Part shown: piece by piece, positions 45,694 through 54,876 of the stretch
How the letters are laid out: each line of letters opens with the position of its first letter
Position numbering within the stretch: the stretch's first letter is position 1
Assembly (NCBI RefSeq): GCF_003286125.1
Contig: NZ_QMED01000001.1
Coordinates: forward strand, 310,001 to 374,000
Direction: 5' to 3'
Length of the DNA stretch: 64,000 bases
From: Algibacillus agarilyticus
Lineage (GTDB): Bacteria > Pseudomonadota > Gammaproteobacteria > Enterobacterales > Alteromonadaceae
Notes under the pieces: model-generated
The model's input: the letters and a program-made list of their open reading frames with translations, nothing else
What the model was told of the DNA's origin: nothing
Databases searched by the model: none
Translations under genes and position numbers: made by a program

Positions 45694-47712
45694 TTATTGC
45701 ATTTTTTTGACTTCGACACGTAATTGACTAATTAATTTTCGTTTTGTTTTAATCGGTAAATTACGATATTGAATATCGTTCAGTAATTGAATTATTTTAT
45801 GCCAAATAGGTAAAAGCTCAGGGGCTTTGTGCTCTATCTCATGAACAAGCTGTTCTGGTGTTGCCCCGATCGGCTTATCAATGCCTTGAGTTGATAATGC
45901 CTTAAGTGCTTTATGATAATATTTTACAACATCTGTCGGCTGTTTCTTATAGCGCTGAATAAGCCAAATAATCAAAACAAACAACCCAATTGAAGCACAT
46001 AAAAATGAAATCAAATATAAATAAAAAGTCCAATCCGTTTTTTGACCAAACAAGCGTTTTAATAGGTTCTCTTGGGCCGATTGATTGTAATTAATAATCC
46101 AACGAGTCCATTGATAATCTACATTCGCTAACCAAAAACGGACATCCGACACAAAAGGTAATTCTTGATATTTCACCAACGCAAAATTATTATCCGGTAA
46201 AAAGTCTTCCTTTTCTTTGAATAAATCTTGTACTGACATTTCAACCCTATCAGGTGCAACAAAGGCTGTTGGGTCAAATCTAACCCAACCTTTATTTTGT
46301 AAATAAACCTCTGACCATGCATGTGCATCATATTGATACAAACTTAAATACTCACCTTGCGGATTCCATTCGCCGCCTAAATAACCCGAAACAACTCGGG
46401 CGGGTATCCCGGCTGCACGCACAACAAAGGTAAATGCACTCGCATAATGAGCACAAAACCCAGATTTACTTTCAAATAAAAAATCATCAATACCATTATA
46501 TTGGCTAACGCGTGGTGGCTTTAAAGTGTAATGATATTCGTCTTGATTGAATCGTCGCAACAACGCATTAATTAATAGCTCGTTATTTTCTGCATCATCA
46601 GGGTATTGCTGCCTAAGTTTTTGAGCTAACGCGCGAGCTTGTTCATTCTCATCAGCGGGTAACTGTAAATTTTGTGCGGTTGAAAAATCAACATATGGCT
46701 CAACCGGTAGATGCATATAAGACTTTATTTTATATTGCATTCTTGCTGAAACAGGTTCAGTTCTAACTAAATTATAATCAGGTGTTAAATAGACCTTGTC
46801 CGCTAATGGGTAAGCAATATCAAGTGCATGCAACCATTTTTGATGACTCGGTTCAGCGATAACCGTATACAAAAAGCTATTCTGATTAGTATCAATCAGT
46901 TGATTAGCAAGTTGCTTGTGAGGAATGGCTTTTTTCCAAGCTTGACTCTGCTCTGATATAGCCCAACTTTCGCCATCAAAACTTTCATGGACTAACGTTC
47001 GCCAATACAGATTTGTCGTATCGGGAATAGCACCTTCAAATTCAACTCTAAAGGCCAGCTTATTAGAACCGGCTAAATCGGCCAAATCGCCTGGTTTTAC
47101 GGTTTCAGTTAAGCCAGTTGGCGGAGATTTAGGTTTAGCCATTTTCCATAATGGCGGCAACTGCGGCATCATAAAAAATAAAACCAATGCAATAGGTAAA
47201 CTCACCAGCGCAAGTTGAGAGGCCATTTTTAAACTAGCAGCAGGACTAAAAATTTTAATTTTACATTGAATAACCGCTGCAACGGTTAAGAATAAAGACA
47301 AGGCTAAAGCTAATGAATGCATTAAATCAAAATAAAACAGTAAGGTGCTCGCCGTCAAAAACAAGTGAATAATAAACAGAGATACAACATCTCGTTGGGT
47401 TTCAAACTCAAGAATTTTTAGTGATTGCGCTACGGCTAGCATAACAAACAAGCTCACTAAAATATTTGTCGATACGCCTGTAAAAACGACCAATAACAGC
47501 CCCGTGATAAAGCACGCATTTTTAGCGAACTTGCCAATCGGTTTTACTGATCCGGTTAACATAGCAAAACGCCAAATAGCACAAATCAAATAAAATAATA
47601 TCGCCCACCAAGCATGGTGGACAGACTGATATACTTGAACAATGATTTGGGCAGGAAAAAAAAGGCTTAATAACTTCAGCTCATGAGTCAATTCAGTTTT
47701 TAGCCAGTTCAT
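45694..47712 (-). CDS. transglutaminase-like membrane protein TgpA (DUF3488-transglutaminase-DUF4129)
   Basis: 672 residues from ATG 47712, which overlaps the stop of the DUF58 gene (TAATG). A block of five or six membrane segments occupies the first 190 residues. A periplasmic transglutaminase domain follows, with Cys, His and Asp in SGFCAHYASAF, YDAHAWSEVY and WVRFDPTAFV. A further membrane segment (YLISFLCASIGLFVLIIWLI) and a cytoplasmic DUF4129-like tail complete it. An upstream TTG at 47742 is rejected because it lies inside the preceding gene. It forms an operon with MoxR and DUF58. In Pseudomonas aeruginosa the homologue TgpA is essential for growth. Confidence 0.93.
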   Translation of the reverse strand: MNWLKTELTHELKLLSLFFPAQIIVQVYQSVHHAWWAILFYLICAIWRFAMLTGSVKPIGKFAKNACFITGLLLVVFTGVSTNILVSLFVMLAVAQSLKILEFETQRDVVSLFIIHLFLTASTLLFYFDLMHSLALALSLFLTVAAVIQCKIKIFSPAASLKMASQLALVSLPIALVLFFMMPQLPPLWKMAKPKSPPTGLTETVKPGDLADLAGSNKLAFRVEFEGAIPDTTNLYWRTLVHESFDGESWAISEQSQAWKKAIPHKQLANQLIDTNQNSFLYTVIAEPSHQKWLHALDIAYPLADKVYLTPDYNLVRTEPVSARMQYKIKSYMHLPVEPYVDFSTAQNLQLPADENEQARALAQKLRQQYPDDAENNELLINALLRRFNQDEYHYTLKPPRVSQYNGIDDFLFESKSGFCAHYASAFTFVVRAAGIPARVVSGYLGGEWNPQGEYLSLYQYDAHAWSEVYLQNKGWVRFDPTAFVAPDRVEMSVQDLFKEKEDFLPDNNFALVKYQELPFVSDVRFWLANVDYQWTRWIINYNQSAQENLLKRLFGQKTDWTFYLYLISFLCASIGLFVLIIWLIQRYKKQPTDVVKYYHKALKALSTQGIDKPIGATPEQLVHEIEHKAPELLPIWHKIIQLLNDIQYRNLPIKTKRKLISQLRVEVKKMQ

Positions 47713-48644
47713 TACGGCATTTCCGCTAAGGCTAACAAGCACTCTTCGATAAAGATAGGTCCAGCGTTCGGGCCTAACGAAGCATGAGGTAGTTCTAAGC
47801 CAAACGTAATATCTTCATTTTTAGTTTGTAACACTAACCAAGTTAAATGCGAAATAGTTAGTTCATGGTCATTATCATGCACAATATAATACGAAAACCA
47901 ACGCTCAGGTTGATTAGGCGCCGCAAATTGCTTTGTTAACCAACCTTTACCTTTGGCCAATTGCTTCCATGCAACATGTTTTAACGAATCAGTTTCAACA
48001 TATTCCCTTAAACCATAAAAGTCTTCCGCATTTTGTATATCATTGCTCTGCCCTTCTTCTTGACTTAATCCGGTTCCTGTTAGCCATTGCGGGCACTCTA
48101 TCGGTTTAGGGTAAACTAATTGTTTAATATTAAAATGTGGCAAGCTCCAAACCGTAAATAACATAAAAGGCGCTTGCGTTTGCACTCTTATTCGTTCGGG
48201 TAAGCACCAGCCTCGGTGCGGAGGTACAAAAGGCATTTTAATCAAATGAGTATCAACGTAGGGCAAATCAAATTGTACTTTGCCATCATGATGTAAAAAC
48301 TCAATAGCCCAGCTAGGTCGCTCATTTATTATTCTAAATGTTTGTAAACACACATTAGATAAAAATACAGGCGGGGTTTTCTCGACTTGAATAGTTAAAT
48401 GGGCAACATTTAAAAAGCTATAAAAAATAGCAGAAATTAAGATCGCGGTTGAAACGTAGGCTAAGAGTAAGACGAGATTATTAGCATAATTAGTGCCTAA
48501 TAAATAAATAGCTAAGGTAACTAAAATAACAGCAACACCCGCCTTACTCGGTAAGATAAAAATATTACTGTGATCGAGTTTACACTGTCGCTGCGGTGGT
48601 AAACGTTTATCCAGCCATTTGCTTAACCATCGACTATGCGTCAT
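47712..48644 (-). CDS. DUF58 domain protein
   Basis: 310 residues with two membrane segments at about 30-75 and a DUF58 domain with the signature DFYGLREYVETDSLKHVAWKQLAKG. The DUF58 fold is von Willebrand A-like. It works with MoxR ATPases, by genetic association. It overlaps its neighbours by 1 bp on both sides (ATG/TAATG), indicating strict coupling. Confidence 0.92.
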   Translation of the reverse strand: MTHSRWLSKWLDKRLPPQRQCKLDHSNIFILPSKAGVAVILVTLAIYLLGTNYANNLVLLLAYVSTAILISAIFYSFLNVAHLTIQVEKTPPVFLSNVCLQTFRIINERPSWAIEFLHHDGKVQFDLPYVDTHLIKMPFVPPHRGWCLPERIRVQTQAPFMLFTVWSLPHFNIKQLVYPKPIECPQWLTGTGLSQEEGQSNDIQNAEDFYGLREYVETDSLKHVAWKQLAKGKGWLTKQFAAPNQPERWFSYYIVHDNDHELTISHLTWLVLQTKNEDITFGLELPHASLGPNAGPIFIEECLLALAEMP

Positions 48645-49555
48645 TAAATAGGCTCAACTAATCCAAGCAATGTTTTTGCTTGTTCACTTTCACCATAATT
48701 CGCTTGCTGACTTAACCGGTGTTCTGTCACGGCAGGAAAAATAGCTTGTAAATCATTTGCGGTAACATAATTACGCCCATTCATTAACGCCCAAGCTTTA
48801 GCTGTATGCAAAATAGCCTTTGAGGCGCGGGGGGATAAGCCCATTGCAAAATCTGCATTATCTCGACTTTCTTGGACTAACTTTAATAAATAAGCAATCA
48901 ATTCATCGGTCACCGTCACATCGCGCACCGCGGCTTGAACCTGCTGCAATTGTTCTGGTGTAATACAAACAGGCAAATCACTCACATTTACACTTCCCGC
49001 TTGTAATAACATATCACGCTCTGCATCATGACTCGGGTAGCCCAGTTTAATTCTAACTAAAAAACGGTCGAGCTGGCTTTCAGGTAAAGGAAATGTGCCA
49101 GATTGATGCAATGGGTTTTGAGTTGCAATAACAAAAAAAGGCTCATCTAAAGGATGCGTTATGCCATCAATGGTGACTTGTCTTTCTTCCATGGCTTCAA
49201 GCAATGCAGATTGTGTTTTAGGGCTTGCGCGATTTATTTCATCCGCTAAAACGATTTGAGAAAAAATAGGACCTTGATGAAATTCAAATTGTTGAGTTTC
49301 AGACTTGAATATAGAAACCCCTAAAATATCAGCCGGTAATAAATCAGAAGTGAATTGCACTCGACGATAAGAAAGCCCCATTACTTGAGCAAGCGCATGC
49401 GATAATGTGGTTTTACCCATTCCGGGCAAATCTTCAATAAGCAAGTGCCCTCGAGCAAACAAACAACACAGCGCTAACTTAATTTGCGCTTGTTTACCTA
49501 TAACAACTTTACCCACTTGCTCAGCAGCAAGTTGACTAATACGTTCAATATCCAT
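48644..49555 (-). CDS. MoxR-family AAA+ ATPase
   Basis: 303 residues of the MoxR AAA+ group, thought to act as chaperones for metal or complex insertion together with VWA/DUF58 proteins. Walker A EDLPGMGKTTLS at 41-52, Walker B LADEINRASPKTQSALLEAM, sensor ATQNPLHQSGTFPLPESQLDRF and the C-terminal lid with GLSPRAS are visible. It is the first gene of the MoxR-DUF58-TgpA operon. Confidence 0.95.
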   Translation of the reverse strand: MDIERISQLAAEQVGKVVIGKQAQIKLALCCLFARGHLLIEDLPGMGKTTLSHALAQVMGLSYRRVQFTSDLLPADILGVSIFKSETQQFEFHQGPIFSQIVLADEINRASPKTQSALLEAMEERQVTIDGITHPLDEPFFVIATQNPLHQSGTFPLPESQLDRFLVRIKLGYPSHDAERDMLLQAGSVNVSDLPVCITPEQLQQVQAAVRDVTVTDELIAYLLKLVQESRDNADFAMGLSPRASKAILHTAKAWALMNGRNYVTANDLQAIFPAVTEHRLSQQANYGESEQAKTLLGLVEPI

Positions 49556-49652
49556 TAATACAACTATTTTTTTAATGTGTTAATTGAGTATTTGCTTTCT
49601 TAATAATTTCTTCAAGTCATTTATCAAAAAAAAACAGTAATTTATCAATACC

Positions 49653-49844
49653 TTATTTTATTTTTTCACCTAAACCATAATGATTTAACTTCACTTCTTC
49701 TTTCAATTTATCTAATTCAGAATTAAGTTCATCTAAAGTGCACTTCAATTGATAAAGCGATGAAGGGGGTTCTAACATAGATGCCGTTGAACTTACTTTT
49801 GGATCTACCGGTAGAGGTGTATTTAAACGACTGGGCTTTTCCAC
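49653..49844 (-). CDS. hypothetical small protein with a coiled-coil end
   Basis: 63 residues beginning at a GTG with GGAA 10 bp upstream. The N-terminal half is Pro/Ser-rich (SRLNTPLPVDPKVSSTAS). The C-terminal half is a heptad-like helix (LYQLKCTLDELNSELDKLKEEVKL). No family is recognised. It lies between the MoxR operon and pdxH, on the same strand as both. The start codon and reality of the gene are uncertain. Confidence 0.45.
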   Translation of the reverse strand: MEKPSRLNTPLPVDPKVSSTASMLEPPSSLYQLKCTLDELNSELDKLKEEVKLNHYGLGEKIK

Positions 49845-49949
49845 TGTTTATTATTCCATTAAATAACAAGATGTCTCAGTATGTAATAAAACCAATAGAC
49901 CACCAGCCGTTATTACGTTTTTTAACGTGCGATTTATCTTACAATATAA

Positions 49950-50600
49950 TCAAGGCTGCAGTCGTTTAATCGACCAGTTTGGTTCGTTGTTAGCCTCAAA
50001 TTCATATGAAAATCGATCGTGTAAGCGGTTTTCTCCGCCTTGCCAAAATTCAATAGCGACAGGTTTTACACAATAACCGCCCCAATGCGCAGGTCGTTTT
50101 AATGGGTTTTGCTCATAAAAAGCCAATAAATCTTGATAATTTTTTTCTAATACCTCTCGACTCGCAACCGGTTGAGATTGCGCCGACGCAATTGCGGCGA
50201 CTTGGCTGGTCAACGGTCTAGAATAAAAGTAACGGTCGTTTTCTTCTGCACTAATCGGCTCTGCAATGCCGGTTACAATTACTTGCCTTTCCATCGCTAA
50301 CCAAGGAAAAATTAAACTAACTTGGTTATTTTGTTGTATATGCTGCCCTTTACGACTTTGTTGATTAGTAAAAAAAACAAAACCGTTATCATCGTATGAT
50401 TTCATTAATACCGTTCGTTGATATGGCATACCTTTACCATCAACAGTGGAGACGATCATTGCCGTTGGATCTGCAACCGCTTTCACCGCTACAAGCTCAT
50501 CAAGCCAACGTTGAAAAAGCAAAAAAGGCGTATCAGTTAGCACTGACTCTTTAAGGTGTGTTAGGTCGTATTCGCGACGGACAGAATAAAAAATAGACAT
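49950..50600 (-). CDS. pdxH: pyridoxamine 5'-phosphate oxidase
   Basis: PdxH oxidises pyridoxine or pyridoxamine phosphate to PLP with FMN. The 216 residues show the FMN-binding phrases RTVLMKSYDDNGFVFFTN and SRKGQHIQQN, and the C-terminal dimer signature RPAHWGGYCVKPVAIEFWQGG ending RLHDRFSYE. The end RLQP matches the conserved RL-x-P terminus. The length is typical (218 in E. coli). Confidence 0.96.
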   Translation of the reverse strand: MSIFYSVRREYDLTHLKESVLTDTPFLLFQRWLDELVAVKAVADPTAMIVSTVDGKGMPYQRTVLMKSYDDNGFVFFTNQQSRKGQHIQQNNQVSLIFPWLAMERQVIVTGIAEPISAEENDRYFYSRPLTSQVAAIASAQSQPVASREVLEKNYQDLLAFYEQNPLKRPAHWGGYCVKPVAIEFWQGGENRLHDRFSYEFEANNEPNWSIKRLQP

Positions 50601-50726
50601 TTAGCATAAAACCAGAGTAAATAATGGCGGCAATTATACGCGTTCTATTTTAATAAGCGAATCAAGCCACGCTTGATTTAATGCACAATAAAAACAATAT
50701 ACAGGACGAACACAGTACGTATCGCG

Positions 50727-51002
50727 CTAGGGCGTGTTTATCTTTTGTGTTTGCTTTTGCAGCCGTATTTGCACGATTTATACAAGGCAGAGCGATTGCA
50801 GTGTCGTTATTCTACCTAAAAGAGCGATAAAGACTTTATGCTCCTGCAAAGTCACCTTACCCCACATCCATGTGGGGCAAAGACTTTATGCTCCTGCAAA
50901 GTCACCTTACCCCACATCCATGTGGGGCAACATATTAGAAATAGTGCAAATGCGCTGCCCTTTGGGTTCAAAATCTATACGACAAAGATAAACACGCCCT
51001 AG
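50727..51002 (+). mobile_element. family B inverted-repeat element, copy B3, with internal tandem duplication
   Basis: 276 bp with ends CTAGGGCGTGTTTATC and GATAAACACGCCCTAG. Compared with B1, one 50-bp block is duplicated exactly in tandem (50831-50880 and 50881-50930), and about 90 bp near the right end are missing. It belongs to the 695-bp stretch between pdxH and the membrane protein gene at 51296. Confidence 0.8.
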
Positions 51003-51155
51003 TCAATCTGTTCAGCTCAATTTGTACAAAATGATGAAGAAGCCTTAAAAGATAAATTAGCCATCACTGCTGATCATGAGGCTATTAATCCGAATTTTTT
51101 ATCACCCTTCACACCAACAATATTAACGAGAAACAGGGTTCAGTCATTATATTAA
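51003..51155 (+). pseudogene. possible gene remnant cut by element B3
   Basis: An open frame of 50 codons without start begins exactly at the right edge of B3 (the TAG of the repeat end precedes it) and ends at TAA 51153-51155. The translation looks protein-like in its first half (QFVQNDEEALKDKLAITADH), but no family is recognised. A matching 5' part was not found on the left side of B3. It may equally be chance. The following 140 bp to 51295 show nothing clear. Confidence 0.25.
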
Positions 51156-51295
51156 AATAGGTAAGGCTAGATAACAGAACGACTTTAGCAAAAAACTAGC
51201 TGACTTGCGCGTATGGGATTTTTTAACCTTTCCGCTGTTTTTCACCGGTCAGTCAGGTTAAAATATATTTTTAAATTAATGAATATTGTTATTTC

Positions 51296-51658
51296 ATGGC
51301 CCTTTATTTTTCTGCTGCTAAAATCCCAGCCTTAGCTGATTACACATTTAAACAACGTTCGCGTATTTTATCTATCGCCCTTTCGCTTATAAGCGTGCCA
51401 GACAAATTGTTTTTAAATGTTGTCAAATTAGCCCTACTCGCCCCGTTATTTATTTTAATCGCACGTGTTGAAGGTTGGTTGATATTATTACCGCTCGTGG
51501 CGCTGGTAACATTTTACCCATTAATAACAAACCCACTAATGCTCTTTTTTGCTCAAAAAGAATTAGATAATGCCATTAAAAAATTTACTGCCGAAGAGAA
51601 AGCAGCTTTAGATGATGATGAAGAAGAAGTAAATGATTTAGACCACAAAGATAAATAA
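51296..51658 (+). CDS. small inner-membrane protein, possibly DUF6170 type
   Basis: 120 residues. It begins MALYFSAAKIPALADYTFKQ, followed by a hydrophobic pair of helices at about 40-85 (LNVVKLALLAPLFILIARVEG, LILLPLVALVTFYPLI) and a strongly acidic tail (AALDDDEEEVNDLDHKDK). This layout resembles small Alteromonadales membrane proteins that I associate, with limited certainty, with DUF6170. Its function is unknown. It is convergent with mlaA across a shared terminator. Confidence 0.75.
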   Translation: MALYFSAAKIPALADYTFKQRSRILSIALSLISVPDKLFLNVVKLALLAPLFILIARVEGWLILLPLVALVTFYPLITNPLMLFFAQKELDNAIKKFTAEEKAALDDDEEEVNDLDHKDK

Positions 51659-51689
51659 GGCTTAATCTTTATGTAACAGAGTACCAATA

Positions 51690-51718
51690 AAAAGGCTTTA
51701 TCAATAAAGCCTTTTTTA
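51690..51718. terminator. bidirectional terminator between the membrane protein gene and mlaA
   Basis: AAAGGCTTTA-TCAA-TAAAGCCTTT with T runs on both strands, between two convergent genes (31 bp and 10 bp from the stop codons). Confidence 0.88.
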
Positions 51719-51728
51719 AAGCGAGAGA

Positions 51729-52553
51729 CTATAAACCTTCTAGCTGTTGTTCAAAAGCCTCAAAATCTTCAAAGCTTTCTTCTTCTACGGGTGCTGGTTC
51801 AACTTTACCATCGTTAACTTTAAATGCTAAACGCTGAAAATAAGCTTCTCGCACAAAGGTATAAGGATCAAAGCTATCTTTAAGCAATCCTTCTTGTTCC
51901 ATCAATGAAATACGCGCTTCTAATACTTTGACAGAAACTCGGCTCACACTCGCCAAAGGGTTTAAACCCGACAAAGGCCAATATAAACTATCAACAGAAT
52001 TACCAACCAATGAACGCGCATCAGAAGGACCATAAGCCGGTAGCATAAGATACGGCCCCGTTTCTACGCCATAAACACCCAGCGTTTCATCAAACCCTTC
52101 ATGCTTTTCTTCTAAACCTAATTTAGTTGCGATATCAAATAGCCCCAGAATGCCCACGGTGCTATTTATTGTAAACCGACTTAAACTAATCCCCGCATCT
52201 TTAAATTTACCTTGTAATGCGTTGTTGATTACCGCAGAAGGCTCATCTAAATTATTTGCCGCATTATATAATCCCTTTCGTGCCGGTGTTGGCATATAAT
52301 CGCGGTAGACAACCGCACTCGGTCGTAACACGTAATTATCAAGTATGTCGTAGTTAAAGTCCCACATATGCCGGTTAACACTTTCTAACGGATCATTATT
52401 ACTGAGTTCTTGATCGGCTTGCTGCTCAGGTACCGTGGTACAGCCAAGCATAAGCGCAGCCGTTAATAAGCAAGTTAATACTTTGGGCACACACGTCAGT
52501 ATATGTTTTGTTAACTGCATTTTAGGTGAATATCCTATAACCCTATTTTTCAT
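51729..52553 (-). CDS. mlaA: outer membrane lipoprotein MlaA (VacJ)
   Basis: MlaA removes mislocalised phospholipids from the outer leaflet of the outer membrane and hands them to the MlaC shuttle. The 274 residues have a lipoprotein signal with lipobox LMLGC, then the MlaA domain: DPLESVNRHMWDFNYDILD, RKGLYNAANNLDEPSAVINN and the GPYLMLPAYGPSDARS signature. The acidic C-terminal tail (EEESFEDFEAFEQQLEGL) is an extension. A start at ATG 52520 (12th codon) would give a more typical signal peptide and is a real alternative. It follows ccmI by about 35 bp. Confidence 0.93.
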   Translation of the reverse strand: MKNRVIGYSPKMQLTKHILTCVPKVLTCLLTAALMLGCTTVPEQQADQELSNNDPLESVNRHMWDFNYDILDNYVLRPSAVVYRDYMPTPARKGLYNAANNLDEPSAVINNALQGKFKDAGISLSRFTINSTVGILGLFDIATKLGLEEKHEGFDETLGVYGVETGPYLMLPAYGPSDARSLVGNSVDSLYWPLSGLNPLASVSRVSVKVLEARISLMEQEGLLKDSFDPYTFVREAYFQRLAFKVNDGKVEPAPVEEESFEDFEAFEQQLEGL

Positions 52554-52588
52554 CTATATTCCAACTTATCTAACTATTTTTCTCTAAA

Positions 52589-53827
52589 TTAAAACTGTAC
52601 CGACGTCGTTTTGTTTTTAGCAATATCAGTGAGTTCAGAATGAAACTCTAACTCACCGTCAGCTAGCATGACGTTGGCATCAAACGACAATCTAACCGAA
52701 ACATAAACTTGGCTAACGCTCGACAAATTCATGCCTTGCATCATGGCATTCGCATCCGTTAAAGTCACCTTTTCAGGTAATGATTGTCCCAGTGCTATTT
52801 TTTGTACCGCAAACGGCGGTCCTTTTTTAGCAGGGCGAGCAAAAACAAATAAATATTTAAACGATTTAACATCAGCGTCAATTCCCGCTAGCGATACCTC
52901 AATCCGAGGCGAATCAGTGTTAGCTGTAGCGCTCTCGGTTTTTGCATTATCAGTTTTGTTGTGCGCTAATGTCGGCATTGCTTGCAGGATCAACTCTCGT
53001 CTAGGGTCGTTTAACGGCAATTGAGTGATAACATCATTTAAAATCGCATGCGCAAGCTCATGATTACCCAGCTGATTTTCTACATAACCTAATAGCATGG
53101 CCGCTTCTACATCTTTAGCGTCCATTTTTATAAGTGCATGTAGTGTTTTTTTAGCGGTATGAAAATGCTTTTCTTGTTGTGTACCAATTAAAGCTTGTGC
53201 ATAACTCAGCATCGTTGAGCGCTTATTAGGTTCTAAAATTAAGGATTGCTCAAAGCCTTTAATAGCGGCCTCATGATCACCAATAGCCGCAGCCACTCGA
53301 CCCAACAATAACCAACCAACGGCATCATCCGGTTTTTCGTATAACTTGATACGTAAACCCAAATAAAATGTTCTTAAATCTTCAAACGTGACATCTTTTC
53401 CGTCACCCATGACAATTTTTTCACCCAGCGCACTGCGAGAATCATTAGCGTGCTGCCACGTTTGCAGCTGTGCAGGCTTACCTTGCATAAAATAAATAAC
53501 AACAGCTAAGCCAACTATCACAATCGGTAATGCCCATATAGGCGTCAATTTAATATCGTTGCCTTGAGTAGCCGGTTTGTTTTTTAAGTAAACGGCAAGT
53601 TCAAGTGTCAATTCATCATTGGCTTTTTCGTAATCAGCTTTAGATAAACGCTGAGCTTTAAAGTCTTCATCGAGTTCTGTTTTTTTATCAATAAAGATTT
53701 GTTCTTCATTCTGTTTTAATGCCGAATGCGTAACAGACTTAACTCTTTGCGCCCGCAATATGGGTAAACTTAAATAACCAATTGTTATTAGCGATAATAT
53801 GCTTAAAGCACTGTAGATTTCGAACAT
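52589..53827 (-). CDS. ccmI: cytochrome c maturation protein CcmI
   Basis: CcmI is the apocytochrome c chaperone of system I maturation. The 412 residues have two membrane segments (about 5-22 and 95-113) with a cytoplasmic loop between them, a TPR region at about 150-290 (AAIGDHEAAIKGFEQSLILEPN) and a periplasmic C-terminal domain that binds the apocytochrome. E. coli carries this function fused to CcmH; here it is separate. It is the last ccm gene, 2 bp behind ccmH. Confidence 0.92.
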   Translation of the reverse strand: MFEIYSALSILSLITIGYLSLPILRAQRVKSVTHSALKQNEEQIFIDKKTELDEDFKAQRLSKADYEKANDELTLELAVYLKNKPATQGNDIKLTPIWALPIVIVGLAVVIYFMQGKPAQLQTWQHANDSRSALGEKIVMGDGKDVTFEDLRTFYLGLRIKLYEKPDDAVGWLLLGRVAAAIGDHEAAIKGFEQSLILEPNKRSTMLSYAQALIGTQQEKHFHTAKKTLHALIKMDAKDVEAAMLLGYVENQLGNHELAHAILNDVITQLPLNDPRRELILQAMPTLAHNKTDNAKTESATANTDSPRIEVSLAGIDADVKSFKYLFVFARPAKKGPPFAVQKIALGQSLPEKVTLTDANAMMQGMNLSSVSQVYVSVRLSFDANVMLADGELEFHSELTDIAKNKTTSVQF

Positions 53828-53829
53828 GA

Positions 53830-54300
53830 TTACTTACCTTGCTTTAATATAGCTTTTGCTTTTTCTAACATTTCTTGCTCAATATCTGTTTGAGAAGCAC
53901 TTTGATGAGCCGATTGCGAACGCTTATACACAATAAAACCTAACATGAAAGCGATAAGCAAAGGGATAAGCCACAACCAAACCGTAACGGAATTAATCGG
54001 CGGCTGGTAGGTAACAAAATTGCCATAGCGTTGAACCATAAAATCAATAACATATTGCTCTGATTTACCTTCTTTGACGAGCTGGTAAGTTTTATTTTTT
54101 AAATCAACCGCTACACCCGCATTAGAATCAGCAATGTTTTGGTTTTGACATTTAGGGCAACGTAATGCTTTAGTCAATTGATTAAATAAACGTTGCTCTT
54201 CAATCGTTTCAAACGGGTATTTATCTTTTGGAGATGCAGCCGATGAAGCCGTAATAACAAGAGATATGATTAAACTGAGTAAAATTTTCATTATTTTCAT
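53830..54300 (-). CDS. ccmH: cytochrome c maturation protein CcmH
   Basis: CcmH reduces or holds the apocytochrome CXXCH cysteines in the periplasm. The 156 residues have a signal peptide, the redox motif LRCPKCQNQ (Cys48, Cys51) and a C-terminal membrane anchor (VWLWLIPLLIAFMLGFIVY). It is 2 bp from both neighbours. The tail of about 30 residues after the anchor is cytoplasmic and charged. Confidence 0.96.
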   Translation of the reverse strand: MKIMKILLSLIISLVITASSAASPKDKYPFETIEEQRLFNQLTKALRCPKCQNQNIADSNAGVAVDLKNKTYQLVKEGKSEQYVIDFMVQRYGNFVTYQPPINSVTVWLWLIPLLIAFMLGFIVYKRSQSAHQSASQTDIEQEMLEKAKAILKQGK

Positions 54301-54302
54301 CC

Positions 54303-54875
54303 CTACTCGGCTTTGAGTTTTTCAAATAATGGCTTTAATTCTTCTTGCCATAAACGCACGTTAATATCACCACGGCGATGCCAAACAATTTTACCTTGCT
54401 TGTTAACTAAAAAGCTTTCGGGGGCTCCCGTAATCCCTAAATCAAGCGACAAGTCACGTTTTTCATCATAAACATTGTAAAGAAACGGGTCTCCCAGTTG
54501 ACCTAACATTTGCCTGACTTCAAGACGAGTTTTATTAACATCAACGGGACCAAATGCAGCATCAACGGCGTTATCGTAATACACGCCGACAATGCGCATA
54601 TTTTCTTGTTGTTTAAGCTGAGTTAAAAACGGTAATTCAACTCGGCACGTAATGCACCAAGTCCCCCAGACGTTAACTAATGTGACTTTACCCATTAATT
54701 CAGATTCAGTGCGCTTTAAATCTGGCGTCATTAAATCAGCTAAGGCGAATGCCGGAAACTCACGATCTAAGCTGGCATTTTTAATATCTCGCGGATCAGA
54801 AAACAAACCGCGATAAAAGAAAATACAGACAAATAAAAATGTGACAATAGGAATAAGCAAACGTAATTTTTTCAT
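54303..54875 (-). CDS. ccmG: thiol:disulfide interchange protein CcmG (DsbE)
   Basis: CcmG is a membrane-anchored thioredoxin-like protein that reduces apocytochrome cysteines or CcmH. The 190 residues show an N-terminal anchor (about 6-24), the active site WGTWCITC (Cys74, Cys77) and the cis-proline region GAPESFLV. Ile-Thr between the cysteines differs from the common Pro-containing variants. It is tightly packed in the ccm operon. Confidence 0.96.
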   Translation of the reverse strand: MKKLRLLIPIVTFLFVCIFFYRGLFSDPRDIKNASLDREFPAFALADLMTPDLKRTESELMGKVTLVNVWGTWCITCRVELPFLTQLKQQENMRIVGVYYDNAVDAAFGPVDVNKTRLEVRQMLGQLGDPFLYNVYDEKRDLSLDLGITGAPESFLVNKQGKIVWHRRGDINVRLWQEELKPLFEKLKAE

Positions 54876-54876
54876 C

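Noticed and set aside
50831-50930. Direct repeat considered as the start of a CRISPR array
   Set aside because: The two 50-bp copies are directly adjacent without spacer and lie within a mobile element; no cas genes are near.
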